Source: Lewinellaceae bacterium | GTDB lineage: Bacteria > Bacteroidota > Bacteroidia > Chitinophagales > Saprospiraceae | Direction: 5' to 3' | Length of the DNA: 64,000 nt | Assembly (NCBI GenBank): GCA_020636315.1 | Contig: JACJYA010000004.1 | Coordinates: forward strand, 1-64,000 | Shown: positions 9,660 to 18,702 of the stretch, one piece after another | Position numbering within the stretch: position 1 is the first letter of the stretch | Layout: each line of letters starts with the position of its first letter | The notes under the pieces: model-generated | What the model saw: only the letters and a program-made list of their open reading frames with translations | Database searches by the model: none | What the model was told of the DNA's origin: nothing | Program-made: the position numbers and the translations under genes

Positions 9660-9696
9660 GGCCGTCTTGTCAACTTAGCAAGACGGCCTTGCTTTT
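9660..9696 (+). terminator. Rho-independent terminator after the glucosaminidase gene
   Basis: GGCCGTCTTG (9660-9669) and CAAGACGGCC (9679-9688) form a perfect 10-bp stem with a 9-nt loop, followed by a T-rich tail. Confidence 0.9.
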
Positions 9697-9815
9697 CCTT
9701 ACTATTGCAGGAACTAAAAGATGCACGAATATTGAGTTATCGTCAAAAACATTGCTCTATTTAAGGACGTTGGAATGATTGACCGCTATTTCCACCTTTT
9801 GCCAAACCCTTTGCC

Positions 9816-12176
9816 ATGAGCCAACCACCAAATTTTCATTTCAGTTATTCTCCGGGAGTACAAAGCCTGATCCCATTACTTTACGCCGCCTGGTCAGACC
9901 GGATACTCACCCCGGCAGAGATCAGTTTCCTGAAGCAAAAAGCGGCCCGGGCAGAATTCCTCACCGAAGCGGATAAAGAACAGCTCATGCTCTGGGCCGA
10001 CCCCACCCGGCCCCCCTCTCCCCAGTTGTTCAAGTACTGGGAGATTGAACTGCGCAGGGCAGCAGCCCGCTTCCCGGAAGGTTCTCAACCTTCTCTGGCC
10101 GGGCTGGGCATCGCCATGGCAGAACAGGCTGCCCGGCAAAATCAAAACTCCGAAACAAAAGATTGGGCACCCCTCCATTTTAAGGCCCAACTGGAAGAGC
10201 TGGAAGAAGGGCTGAACAGCATTAATATTGAAACCTATCGCTGGCTCTTCCCCGATACCGATACCCGCCGGCAATCCCGGGAAGAAACTGCCAGGGCCGG
10301 TTTCCGGGTATCTCTGATGACGGATTACCTGGACGGAGCGGAGGCCGAACTGAAAAATCGCATGCGTACACTGATGAAGGACCCAGCCTTTCAGCACCCG
10401 GCTCAATGGAATAAAGAAGCCTACCGCCGACAGGTGCTGCACTGGGTGGGCCTGTTGGCCGAACAGGGGCTGGGGGCGCTGTCTTTCCCCTTCCGGTACG
10501 GCGGCCAGGATGACATGGGCGCCTATGCTACCGTCTTTGAAATGCTGGGATACCATGATCTCAGCCTGACAATCAAGTTCGGCGTACAGTTCGGCCTTTT
10601 TGGCGGGAGCATCCATCAGTTGGGCACTGAACGGCACCATGCCCGCTATCTTAAGGACATTGGCAAGGGTGAACTCCTGGGGTGCTTCGCCATGACCGAA
10701 ACCGGCCATGGCTCCAATGTACGGGGGCTGGAGACGACCGCCGTATATCTGCCCGAAACCGAAGAATTCGTCATTCACACGCCCAGCCGGGAGGCTGGGA
10801 AAGAATATATTGGCAACGCCCTCCATGGCAGGATGGCCACTGTTTTTGCTCAACTGGTCGTCAGGGGAGAGAACCACGGCGTACATGCCGTCCTGGTGCC
10901 CATGCGCGATGAGGAGGGAAAACTTCTTCCTGGAATTGAAGTTGAAGACTGTGGCTACAAGATGGGGCTGAACGGCATTGACAACGGCCGCATCTGGTTT
11001 GATGAAGTGCGGGTGCCGAGGGAAAACCTGCTGAACCGATTCGGGGACGTGAGCCCCGATGGAGTTTACAACAGCCCGATCGAAAACCCTTCCCGCCGTT
11101 TTTTCACCATGCTGGGCACTCTCGTTGGCGGGCGGGTGTGCGTTCCGCGGGCCGGGTTGAGCGCCGCCAAAACCGGGTTGCGGATCGCTGTTGGATATGC
11201 TCTGAGGCGAAGGCAGTTTGCCCCCTCCTTCCACGAACCTGAGGTGCTTTTGCTGGATTATCCCAGCCACCAGCGCCGGCTGATGCCTCTGTTGGCCAAA
11301 GCTTACGCCCTGCACTTTGCCCTTCGCTACCTCACCGAACGGTACACCAACCGCAGCCCGGAAGACATCAGGGAAATTGAGACCATAGCCGCAGCCCTCA
11401 AAGCACACAGCACCTGGTTTACTACTGCCTGCCTCCAGGAGTGCCGGGAAGCCTGCGGCGGCAAAGGTTATCTTTCCGAAAACCGCTTCGATAGCCTCAA
11501 GGCAGACACTGATGTATTCACTACATTCGAAGGAGACAACACCGTGCTGATGCAACTGGTGGCCAAAGGGGTACTCTCCGAATTCCGGAAGGAGTTTCAC
11601 GAAGAGGGCAATATGGCCGTTCTGCGCTATCTTTCCGGCAGGGCCGCCACTGCCATTTCCGAACTCAACCCCATCGTTATCCGCAATACCAGCCGGAGCC
11701 ACCTGCTGGATGAAAACTTCCACCTGAGCGCATTCCGGTTCAGGGAACGCCGCCTGCTTCAGTCGCTGGCGCAGCGCATTCGCGGGTGGGTCAAAGAAGG
11801 GGCCAGCGCCAATGAAGCTGCTATGAAATGCCAGACTCACATGATCGCACTGGCCAAAGCTTTCGCCGAACGCCTCGTCCTCGAACAATTCCAGAAAGCG
11901 GCCGGCAGGGCTGAAGCAGAACCCATCCGGCAGGCCCTTCAACGCCTCTGCCGCCTCTATGCGCTGCACACCATCGAACAACACAAAGGCTGGTACCTGG
12001 AAAATGATTACCTGGCCGGTGCAAAAAGCAAGGCCATTCGCCGGCTCGTCGATGAATATTGTGCTGTGATAAGGCAAGAGGCCGAAGCGCTGGTGGAAGC
12101 CTTTGCCATTCCTCCGGAAAGCCTCCGTGCGGAAGTGGCCGGCAGTGGAACTGGCCAAACAGCAATCCTGGAATAA
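9816..12176 (+). CDS. Acyl-CoA dehydrogenase/oxidase family protein
   Basis: FAD-dependent acyl-CoA oxidising enzyme of 786 residues, expected to catalyse the first step of fatty-acid beta-oxidation. It is longer than ordinary acyl-CoA dehydrogenases (~380) and matches the acyl-CoA oxidase layout: N-terminal helical domain, FAD-binding core with GCFAMTETGHGSNVRGLETT, and a C-terminal helical domain. CGGKGYLSENRFDSLKADTD followed by TTFEGDNTVL carries the Glu that serves as catalytic base in acyl-CoA oxidases. Similar long proteins are common in Bacteroidota and are usually called acyl-CoA dehydrogenases; whether electrons go to oxygen or ETF cannot be told from sequence. No other beta-oxidation gene is adjacent. 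Confidence 0.88.
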   Translation: MSQPPNFHFSYSPGVQSLIPLLYAAWSDRILTPAEISFLKQKAARAEFLTEADKEQLMLWADPTRPPSPQLFKYWEIELRRAAARFPEGSQPSLAGLGIAMAEQAARQNQNSETKDWAPLHFKAQLEELEEGLNSINIETYRWLFPDTDTRRQSREETARAGFRVSLMTDYLDGAEAELKNRMRTLMKDPAFQHPAQWNKEAYRRQVLHWVGLLAEQGLGALSFPFRYGGQDDMGAYATVFEMLGYHDLSLTIKFGVQFGLFGGSIHQLGTERHHARYLKDIGKGELLGCFAMTETGHGSNVRGLETTAVYLPETEEFVIHTPSREAGKEYIGNALHGRMATVFAQLVVRGENHGVHAVLVPMRDEEGKLLPGIEVEDCGYKMGLNGIDNGRIWFDEVRVPRENLLNRFGDVSPDGVYNSPIENPSRRFFTMLGTLVGGRVCVPRAGLSAAKTGLRIAVGYALRRRQFAPSFHEPEVLLLDYPSHQRRLMPLLAKAYALHFALRYLTERYTNRSPEDIREIETIAAALKAHSTWFTTACLQECREACGGKGYLSENRFDSLKADTDVFTTFEGDNTVLMQLVAKGVLSEFRKEFHEEGNMAVLRYLSGRAATAISELNPIVIRNTSRSHLLDENFHLSAFRFRERRLLQSLAQRIRGWVKEGASANEAAMKCQTHMIALAKAFAERLVLEQFQKAAGRAEAEPIRQALQRLCRLYALHTIEQHKGWYLENDYLAGAKSKAIRRLVDEYCAVIRQEAEALVEAFAIPPESLRAEVAGSGTGQTAILE

Positions 12177-12320
12177 GGCCGGGACGCAACAGTTTGGTTG
12201 CCCAATTGTCTTTTTTCTGGATTTTTCTAATGATATGAACCCTGCTTTTCAACTTTTTCTATCATTTAGCGCGTTATTTAGTTTTTAGTTTTAAACGGGA
12301 GAACCTTAAACACCAGAATC

Positions 12321-13436
12321 ATGAGGAATATCTTTGTGAATGCTCTTGTCGCATTGATCAGCAGCTCCTTCTCATTTTTCCTTTTTCAGCAGTACTTCCA
12401 GCCGGCGGCGCCTATTACAGTGGAGAGCCCACCAGCCCGCCTCGTCGACCACGAAGAGGCTCCCGTTAATACCAACCCCCGAACCTGGGCCCAGCACCCT
12501 CCGGCAGACTTTGTGGCCACCTCCAAACTGGTGACGGCCGCCGTGGTTAACATCAATACCCTTAGTGCCAGTGGATACAGGATCTCCTCCGGCTCCGGGG
12601 TCATCATCTCTTCCGACGGATACATTATCACCAACCATCACGTCGTCGAAGACGGATCATCATTTGAAGTTACTTTATACAACAAACGCAAGCTGGAAGC
12701 TCATCTGATAGGCTCCGATGCCACTACCGACCTGGCCCTTCTCAAAGTTGAGGCCAATAACTTTCGCTCTCTGGCCTACGGCGATTCGGATAAGGTGGAA
12801 GTGGGCCAGTGGGTCATGGCGGTAGGCAACCCCTTCAACCTCTCCTCCACCGTTACCGCCGGTATCGTCAGCGCCAAGGCCCGAAATATTAATATTCTGA
12901 GAGGGTCTTACGCCATAGAGTCCTTCATACAGACCGATGCTGTGGTCAACCCGGGCAACAGTGGAGGCGCCCTGGTCAATGAGCAGGGTGAACTGATCGG
13001 CATCAACACCGCCATCATCAGCGAATCCGGGGGTTATGAAGGTTACTCTTTTGCTATCCCCGCCAACCTGGTCCGCAAGGTCATTCGCGATATCCGGGAA
13101 TTCGGAGAGGTGCAACGAGCTGTTCTGGGGGTAGGCATTTCGGAAGTAACCGACGAAATTGCCGCCGACAACGCCCTGCCGGTTGTTGCCGGCGTATATA
13201 TCACCAACGTCAGCCGGGAAAGCAGCGCTGCCGAAGCCGGGCTGCGCTCCGGAGATGTGATCATCAGCATTAACGGCATCAAGACCAATTCCGTCCCGGA
13301 ACTGCAGGAACAAGTAGCCCTCTTCCGCCCCGGCGACCGCATCAGCCTGGAGTTCTACCGGGAAGGACAAAAGTACCGGCGGGATAACGTTACGCTCAAA
13401 AGCCTGGACCGGCCGGCGGCTTCCTTCCGGCAATGA
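12321..13436 (+). CDS. HtrA/DegP-like serine protease with one PDZ domain
   Basis: Periplasmic, membrane-anchored S1C protease of 371 residues for protein quality control. The N-terminus has a single hydrophobic anchor (about 5-24). The trypsin-like triad is complete: His107 (TNHHVVED), Asp137 (DATTDLALLKV) and Ser214 (NPGNSGGAL). One PDZ domain follows (about 240-345, GVYITNVSRESSAAEAGLRSG). With a single PDZ and an anchor it is closer to DegS than to DegP in layout. The adjacent genes are unrelated, and it is convergent with manA. Confidence 0.92.
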   Translation: MRNIFVNALVALISSSFSFFLFQQYFQPAAPITVESPPARLVDHEEAPVNTNPRTWAQHPPADFVATSKLVTAAVVNINTLSASGYRISSGSGVIISSDGYIITNHHVVEDGSSFEVTLYNKRKLEAHLIGSDATTDLALLKVEANNFRSLAYGDSDKVEVGQWVMAVGNPFNLSSTVTAGIVSAKARNINILRGSYAIESFIQTDAVVNPGNSGGALVNEQGELIGINTAIISESGGYEGYSFAIPANLVRKVIRDIREFGEVQRAVLGVGISEVTDEIAADNALPVVAGVYITNVSRESSAAEAGLRSGDVIISINGIKTNSVPELQEQVALFRPGDRISLEFYREGQKYRRDNVTLKSLDRPAASFRQ

Positions 13437-13474
13437 TCAGCACTCCCGGCCAGCCGGGAACACAGGCCCGGCTG

Positions 13475-14680
13475 TTACGGCACCATTGCTTTGAACAACA
13501 GGCTGTCTTCCTCGCCCAGCAGAGCATAATCCTCTCCGGCAGGAATAAAGAAAGCCTCTCCTTTGGAATAAGAACGGCTGTGTCCATTCGGGCGTACTTT
13601 ACCTCTGATAACGAGTAATATCTCCGGCCCGGCCGAAGGTGCCGGGTGATAATCCTGCCCTTTGGCCAGCCCGATGCGGTTCAACTGAAAATCCGGCGCC
13701 GGCGTGCGGTAGGCCCACTCGCCTTCGGAAACCAGTTCTCCCTTGAGTATTTCCGGGACGACGGGTTCAAAAACCAGGTGTTTCAACAATTCCGGAACAT
13801 CGACGTGTTTTACCGTCAGGCCGCCCCGGAATACATTGTCGGAATTAGCCATCAGCTCGACATTGACCCCTTCCAGATACGCGTGGGGGATGCCGGCGCC
13901 CTGATAGATCCCTTCTCCCGGCATCACCTTTACCAGGTTGAAGAAAAAGATGGAAAAAACGCCCCGGTCGTAGTGCCCGTTTTCCAACCTGTGGTGATCG
14001 AAGGCCTGTGCCGCCCAGTATTCCGGTTGATGTTTACCCAGCCGGCCCGCCTCTGCCAATGGCCGCAGTCGCTGTTCCATAGGGCTGAGCAGGCGGTCAA
14101 CTTCCGCCTGAGGCATTTCCATAACGGCCTTGTACAACTGGAAAATACTGCCGCCGGCGAAATGGGGTTGCAGGCTGCTGAATTCAGGCACCTCCCGCAG
14201 GCAGCGCTCCAATGCCTCCTCGCTTTTAAACCCGTGCAACAACCAGAACTCCGTCAAAGCAGCCATGACTTCGGGTTTGTGGTTGTCGTCTTTGAAGTTG
14301 CGGTGAGGGGCATCGAGAGGAATGCCCTGTTCATTCTCCCGCCGGAACCCTACCTCTGCCTGGCTTTTGGTGGGATGAGACTGAATTGAAAGCATCTGGT
14401 GAACATCCAGTACTTTGAACAGATATGGCAACCGGACGCCAAAATGCGCTCTGACGGCAGCCCCCAGCCATTCGGGATGGTTCTCCAGCAATTGAGGCAG
14501 GGGCTGTGGCTGGCCATTGGGCTGTACTATGGCTGGCCCGCGGTGATGAGCGCCCATCCAGAGTTCGGCAAAGGGGAGGTGTTCGCTGTTTTTGATGCCC
14601 AGCAATTCGGGGAGATAGTCGAACCCACCCCAGGCATAGTGCTGTATGGCGCCTTGCAGAGGAAAAACTTTTGCGTTCAT
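13475..14680 (-). CDS. manA: Mannose-6-phosphate isomerase, class I
   Basis: Zinc enzyme interconverting mannose-6-phosphate and fructose-6-phosphate; cytoplasmic. The start ATG at 14680 gives MNAKVFPLQGAIQHYAWGG, the usual N-terminus. Family marks are PYLFKVLDVHQMLSIQSHP with the zinc-binding Gln and His, GDNHKPE-type motif (here DDNHKPEVMAAL), and YQGAGIPHAYLEGVNVELMANSDNVFRGGL with further metal and active-site residues. About 401 residues, a normal length. Mannose-6-phosphate could feed GDP-mannose for the glycosyltransferases at 20.8-24.8 kb, though they are not in one operon. Confidence 0.93.
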   Translation of the reverse strand: MNAKVFPLQGAIQHYAWGGFDYLPELLGIKNSEHLPFAELWMGAHHRGPAIVQPNGQPQPLPQLLENHPEWLGAAVRAHFGVRLPYLFKVLDVHQMLSIQSHPTKSQAEVGFRRENEQGIPLDAPHRNFKDDNHKPEVMAALTEFWLLHGFKSEEALERCLREVPEFSSLQPHFAGGSIFQLYKAVMEMPQAEVDRLLSPMEQRLRPLAEAGRLGKHQPEYWAAQAFDHHRLENGHYDRGVFSIFFFNLVKVMPGEGIYQGAGIPHAYLEGVNVELMANSDNVFRGGLTVKHVDVPELLKHLVFEPVVPEILKGELVSEGEWAYRTPAPDFQLNRIGLAKGQDYHPAPSAGPEILLVIRGKVRPNGHSRSYSKGEAFFIPAGEDYALLGEEDSLLFKAMVP

Positions 14681-14842
14681 TCGATGATTTTGTGTGTGGA
14701 ATTTCAGGTTTTTTACGGGCAATTCAAAGTTTTGGTTCGCCGGGAGGCCAGGAGTTGTTCAACCGGGCCAAAATGAATTGCTTTCTTTAATCGTGGAAAT
14801 TTACCGTAACCTATATCACTGACGGCGCCCTCCCCCTTCCCT

Positions 14843-14850
14843 TATCTTTG
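14843..14850 (+). promoter_or_regulatory. Putative -7 box (TAnnTTTG) of the rhodanese gene
   Basis: TATCTTTG matches the Bacteroidota -7 consensus, 39 bp upstream of the start codon at 14890. No convincing -33 box is seen. Confidence 0.4.
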
Positions 14851-14889
14851 CATCAGTTATTTTGTTTGTTTGTCAGTCAATAAAAAAAC

Positions 14890-15210
14890 ATGTTTGGAAT
14901 TATGCAGAAGTTATTCGGAGGCAGCACCGCAGCTGTCGATATCAAGTCCCTTATCTCCAATGGAGCGAAATTGATCGATGTAAGAACCCCGCAGGAATTT
15001 GCCGAAGGGTACGCCGAAGGCGCCATCAACATACCGCTGCAGGCATTACAGCACCATTTGCCCGAACTGAAGCGGCTGAATGTGCCCATCGTAGCCTACT
15101 GCCGCTCGGGCAACCGCAGTGGCATCGCGGCCCAGATCCTCAAAGCCAATGGAGTGGAGGCCTATAATGCCGGAAGTTTGGGGCAGGTGAATCGCCAGTT
15201 GAAAGGATAG
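14890..15210 (+). CDS. Rhodanese-like domain protein
   Basis: Single-domain rhodanese of 106 residues, expected in the cytoplasm. KLIDVRTPQEFAEGYAEGAINIPL is the conserved CH2A region and VAYCRSGNRSGIAAQIL holds the active-site loop CRSGNRS with the catalytic Cys. Such small proteins transfer sulfane sulfur or resemble PspE/GlpE; the natural acceptor is not known. It converges with zwf, whose stop codon lies 20 bp away. Confidence 0.88.
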   Translation: MFGIMQKLFGGSTAAVDIKSLISNGAKLIDVRTPQEFAEGYAEGAINIPLQALQHHLPELKRLNVPIVAYCRSGNRSGIAAQILKANGVEAYNAGSLGQVNRQLKG

Positions 15211-15230
15211 GTTGGTAAACATGAGCCCTA

Positions 15231-16739
15231 TCATTCTTCCATAGGAAGCACGAGCCAGCTATGGCCATCTTTAGCAATGAGGGCATCCGCTTCTTCGGGG
15301 CCCTGCATTCCGGCATCGTAGTTGGGAAAATCGTTGGGAGAATGAGCTTTCCAGAAATTGATAATCGGCATAAGGGCAGCCCAGGCGGCTTCCACCTGGT
15401 CGGCCCGCATGAACAAAGTGGCGTCGCCGAGCATGATGTCCAAAAGTAAGGCTTCATAAGCCTCCGGCGGGGGCTCGCTGTAGGATTGGCTGTAATTGAA
15501 AAGCATATCCACCGGCCCGAGCAGCATTTTGAGGCCCGGCAACTTTGCCTGAAACCGGAGCCGGATGCCCTTCTGAGGTTGAATGTTGAGCACCAGGCGG
15601 TTGGGCTGCCAGTTCTCGGTAGCCTCGGCAGGAAACGACTGATGTGGCACCGGGCGGAATTGTATGGTTATTACCGAAATCTTTTCGTGCATGCGCTTGC
15701 CTGTCCGCACATAAAAAGGAACGTCCTGCCAGCGCCAGTTGTCAATGAGGAATCTGACGGCGGCAAAGGTCTCCGTGTTTGAATTTTCATCCACACCGGG
15801 CTCCTGGCGATAGCCTTTCACTTTCTCTCCTTTCATCCAACCCTCTCCGTATTGCCCCCTTACGGCATACTTCTGCACTTCATTGCGCCCGAATTTACGC
15901 AGTGCCCGCAGGACATCCACCTTCTTGCTGCGCACTTCGTTGGCGTCAAACGATACCGGCGGTTCCATGGCAATGAGACACAGCAACTGCATGATGTGAT
16001 TTTGGATCATGTCCCGCAAAGCACCCGCATCATCGTAATAACTACCGCGGTTTTCCACCCCCAGGCTCTCGGAGACGGTGATCTGAATGTGGTCGATGTA
16101 ATTGCGGTTCCAGACGGGTTCGAACAGGGCATTGGCAAAGCGAAAGGCCAGGATATTTTGTATCGTTTCCTTTCCCAGATAGTGGTCGATGCGGTAGATC
16201 TGGCATTCATCGAATATCTCACCCAGCTTCTCATTGAGGTGGCGGGCGCTCTCCAGGCTATGGCCAAATGGCTTTTCCACCACAATGCGGCTACGCTTCT
16301 TGTCTTCCGCCAGGCCGGCGGCTCCTATTCTGCCAGCTATTTCCTCGATCAACGCTGGAGGGGTCGCCAGGTAGAAGACTCGGCTTACCGGGCTTCCCCA
16401 GCTTTCTTCCAGTTTTTCGATTTTCTTTTTCAAGCCTTTATAGGTGGCGGGGCTGGTAAAATCCTGCTTTTCAAACTGCAGGCATTTTTCAAATTTTTTC
16501 CATTTTTCTGATTTGGCTTTTCCACGCCGGGAAAACCGGTTGACTCCTTCGTGCAGGTGTTTCCGAAATTCTTCATTGCTGAGATCCTTGAGGTCCAGCC
16601 CGATAATGGCGAAATGGCCGGGAGCCCATCCATCCAGAAAAAGGTTGTATATCGCCGGCATGAGCTTACGCCAGGTAAGGTCTCCGCCTGCTCCGAAGAT
16701 TGTAAGGATTGTCGGGCCTGCTTTTTCTGCTGATACCAT
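15231..16739 (-). CDS. zwf: Glucose-6-phosphate 1-dehydrogenase
   Basis: NADP-linked oxidation of glucose-6-phosphate to 6-phosphogluconolactone, first step of the oxidative pentose-phosphate pathway. The dinucleotide-binding motif is FGAGGDLTWRKLMPA near the N-terminus, and the active-site signature RIDHYLGKETIQN includes the catalytic His/Lys region; ENRGSYYDDAGALRDMIQNH is also typical. At 502 residues it is full length. It is the third gene of the tkt-tal-zwf series; the 114-bp gap to tal may hold a second promoter. Genes for 6-phosphogluconolactonase and gnd are not in the window. Confidence 0.95.
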   Translation of the reverse strand: MVSAEKAGPTILTIFGAGGDLTWRKLMPAIYNLFLDGWAPGHFAIIGLDLKDLSNEEFRKHLHEGVNRFSRRGKAKSEKWKKFEKCLQFEKQDFTSPATYKGLKKKIEKLEESWGSPVSRVFYLATPPALIEEIAGRIGAAGLAEDKKRSRIVVEKPFGHSLESARHLNEKLGEIFDECQIYRIDHYLGKETIQNILAFRFANALFEPVWNRNYIDHIQITVSESLGVENRGSYYDDAGALRDMIQNHIMQLLCLIAMEPPVSFDANEVRSKKVDVLRALRKFGRNEVQKYAVRGQYGEGWMKGEKVKGYRQEPGVDENSNTETFAAVRFLIDNWRWQDVPFYVRTGKRMHEKISVITIQFRPVPHQSFPAEATENWQPNRLVLNIQPQKGIRLRFQAKLPGLKMLLGPVDMLFNYSQSYSEPPPEAYEALLLDIMLGDATLFMRADQVEAAWAALMPIINFWKAHSPNDFPNYDAGMQGPEEADALIAKDGHSWLVLPMEE

Positions 16740-16853
16740 ACTCCATCGGATTTAGATCCAGAACCCGTCCGCAAACTCCGATCAGGCCATCCTTAGGGCC
16801 TTTCCCGGGCGCCTTCGGAAATTTTCGGACAGGCCTAAAATGAAACGGCGCCG

Positions 16854-18689
16854 TCAGGCGGTAGCAGCGATTTTTCTGCTCTCCACAACAACGGATTGCC
16901 GGAAAACCGGTTTCCCCATCACCATCTCCGCGATGGCTGCTGCGATTTCCCACCGGAAAAGTTCTCCTCCCAGGCTTTCTTTATCGGGTACGCGGATGCG
17001 GATCACCGGATGGCCGGCCTCTTCCAGAGCCTTTAGTTTCCGGTTGGCCTCTTCGTTGTCATCCTCAGGGTGAAGGATATGGATAAATATGCGGCTGTCG
17101 TCGTAGCTCTCCGGGCTGTTCAATGGCCCGGCCTCCACCGGAAAGATAACTTCCCCCTCATTGATGGCGCTCTCGGCCAGCAATTGCTTAACCCACGGGC
17201 CAAAGGCCTTAAGGGAGGAGGACAGAACGAGAGACACCTTGTCGCGGCCGTGGCGGGCAAAAGTTCCCAGGGCAGCGCCCAGTTGCAGGCCGGGATTGGC
17301 CCTCGCCGGAACATAAGGATCACAGCTGGCCAGCATTCGGGCAGCGCCGGGCAACAGTTTTTGAGTGTCCGTGCCCAGCAGTTGGGCCAGCCGGCCCAGG
17401 GCATTGTAGGCCTCTTCGGATGAGCCGCCCTCTGATGTCCAGAGCATAGGGTCTCTGGCGAAAAGGCGCCGGGCAGCCTGCTTTTCATCCAGCGAATCGC
17501 ATGCATCGGAGACCATCCTTTCCAGATTTCCGGCGCTGATCTCCTGCTTTGAATAATGACCTTGCAGGATCTTTGCTCTTTCCTGCGCCAGGGTGGCCAT
17601 CAGATCGTCATAGGGGTCGATAAATTTCTGTATCCCTTCGTTTTCCAACTGAAGGGCAATGAAGTTGATATCAATGTCCAGGCGGGCCAGGTTATCGAAC
17701 ACTTCCCTGGCATGGGGAAGGCCCTTCTCGACTGTATTTTCCCGGAGAACGCCATGATCGGCAAAGGCAGCTATGGTCCCGTCCGGCAGTGTATTGACGG
17801 TATCCGGGCCGATCAGAGCCTCTACATAGCGCACATCCGAATACAACGGGTCTTTGGTGCTGGTGCTGGCCCAGAGCGGGCGCTGCACTTTAGCTCCTTT
17901 CTGAGCGAGCTGCTTCCATTCATCTGTGCTGAAAATTTCTTTGAACCGCTGATAGGCGAGGCGGGCGCTGGCGATACCGGTTTCACCCAACAGGCTTTCC
18001 GGCTGTGGCTGGTTCTCCCGGGCATTCCCCGGCCTGATCCTGTGGCCCAGCAACTGATCGGTGAGGACATCGATGCGGCTGAGAAAGAAACTGGCCACCG
18101 ACCTGACCTGACTGATATCCTTTCCTTCCTCAGCCCTCCGCTGCAAGGCATTGATATAAGCACGGGCGACGGCCGCGTATCGCTCGACGGAAAAGAGCAG
18201 GGTAATGTTAATGTTCACGCCTTCATACAACATCCTCTCGATCGCCAGCAACCCCTCCGGAGTGCCGGGGATCTTGATAAAGCAGTTGGGGCGACCGACC
18301 GCCTGGAAAAGCCGCCGCACCTCTTCTATCGTACCTTCGGCGTCCCGGGCAAGATAAGGAGAAACCTCCAGGCTAACGAAGCCATCGACGCCGTCCGAGC
18401 CGTCAAAGGCCGGCCGAAGGATATCGCAGGCATCCTGAACATCTTTGACAGTCAGGGCCTCGTAGATCTCATGTGGCGCCTTGCCTTCCTTCACCAGGCT
18501 TTCGACCTGGCTTTGGTAGTCCTCGCTTTTCGAGATCGCCTTGTTGAAGATGCTCGGGTTGGAGGTGATACCCCTCAGCCCTTGTTCGGTTACTCTCTTT
18601 TTCAATTCCCCGCTGGTGATCTTCCGGCGGGTTAAATTGTCCAGCCAGTAACTTTGGCCGTAGTCCAGTAATTTTATCAGCGTATTCAT
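16854..18689 (-). CDS. tal: Transaldolase fused to a shortened phosphoglucose-isomerase-like domain
   Basis: Residues 1 to ~370 are a complete transaldolase: GITSNPSIFNKAI at the N-terminus and FIKIPGTPEGLLAIE with the Schiff-base Lys139. The rest (about 400-600) resembles the phosphoglucose-isomerase half of bifunctional Tal-Pgi proteins: NPGLQLGAALGTFARHGRDK, then VSLVLSSSLKAFGPWVKQLLAES, then FRWEIAAAIAEMVMGKPVF. Those bifunctional proteins are about 950 residues; this one is 611. The first sugar-isomerase (SIS1) subdomain and the C-terminal catalytic part appear to be missing, so isomerase activity is unlikely while transaldolase activity should remain. It starts 13 bp after the tkt stop, in one operon. 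Whether the shortened tail is regulatory is unknown. Confidence 0.88.
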   Translation of the reverse strand: MNTLIKLLDYGQSYWLDNLTRRKITSGELKKRVTEQGLRGITSNPSIFNKAISKSEDYQSQVESLVKEGKAPHEIYEALTVKDVQDACDILRPAFDGSDGVDGFVSLEVSPYLARDAEGTIEEVRRLFQAVGRPNCFIKIPGTPEGLLAIERMLYEGVNINITLLFSVERYAAVARAYINALQRRAEEGKDISQVRSVASFFLSRIDVLTDQLLGHRIRPGNARENQPQPESLLGETGIASARLAYQRFKEIFSTDEWKQLAQKGAKVQRPLWASTSTKDPLYSDVRYVEALIGPDTVNTLPDGTIAAFADHGVLRENTVEKGLPHAREVFDNLARLDIDINFIALQLENEGIQKFIDPYDDLMATLAQERAKILQGHYSKQEISAGNLERMVSDACDSLDEKQAARRLFARDPMLWTSEGGSSEEAYNALGRLAQLLGTDTQKLLPGAARMLASCDPYVPARANPGLQLGAALGTFARHGRDKVSLVLSSSLKAFGPWVKQLLAESAINEGEVIFPVEAGPLNSPESYDDSRIFIHILHPEDDNEEANRKLKALEEAGHPVIRIRVPDKESLGGELFRWEIAAAIAEMVMGKPVFRQSVVVESRKIAATA

Positions 18690-18702
18690 GATTTCAGGAT
18701 TT

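Noticed and set aside
7943..9696. Prophage control region
   Set aside because: The CI-like repressor suggested a prophage, but no phage structural, integrase or lysis genes are near and the neighbour is a cellular glucosaminidase.
9894..12158. Long open frame of 754 codons on the minus strand
   Set aside because: Antisense shadow of the acyl-CoA dehydrogenase gene, whose motifs are unambiguous.
16854..18689. Full bifunctional transaldolase/phosphoglucose isomerase
   Set aside because: Length is 611 instead of about 950 residues and the first SIS subdomain and catalytic C-terminus are not found.
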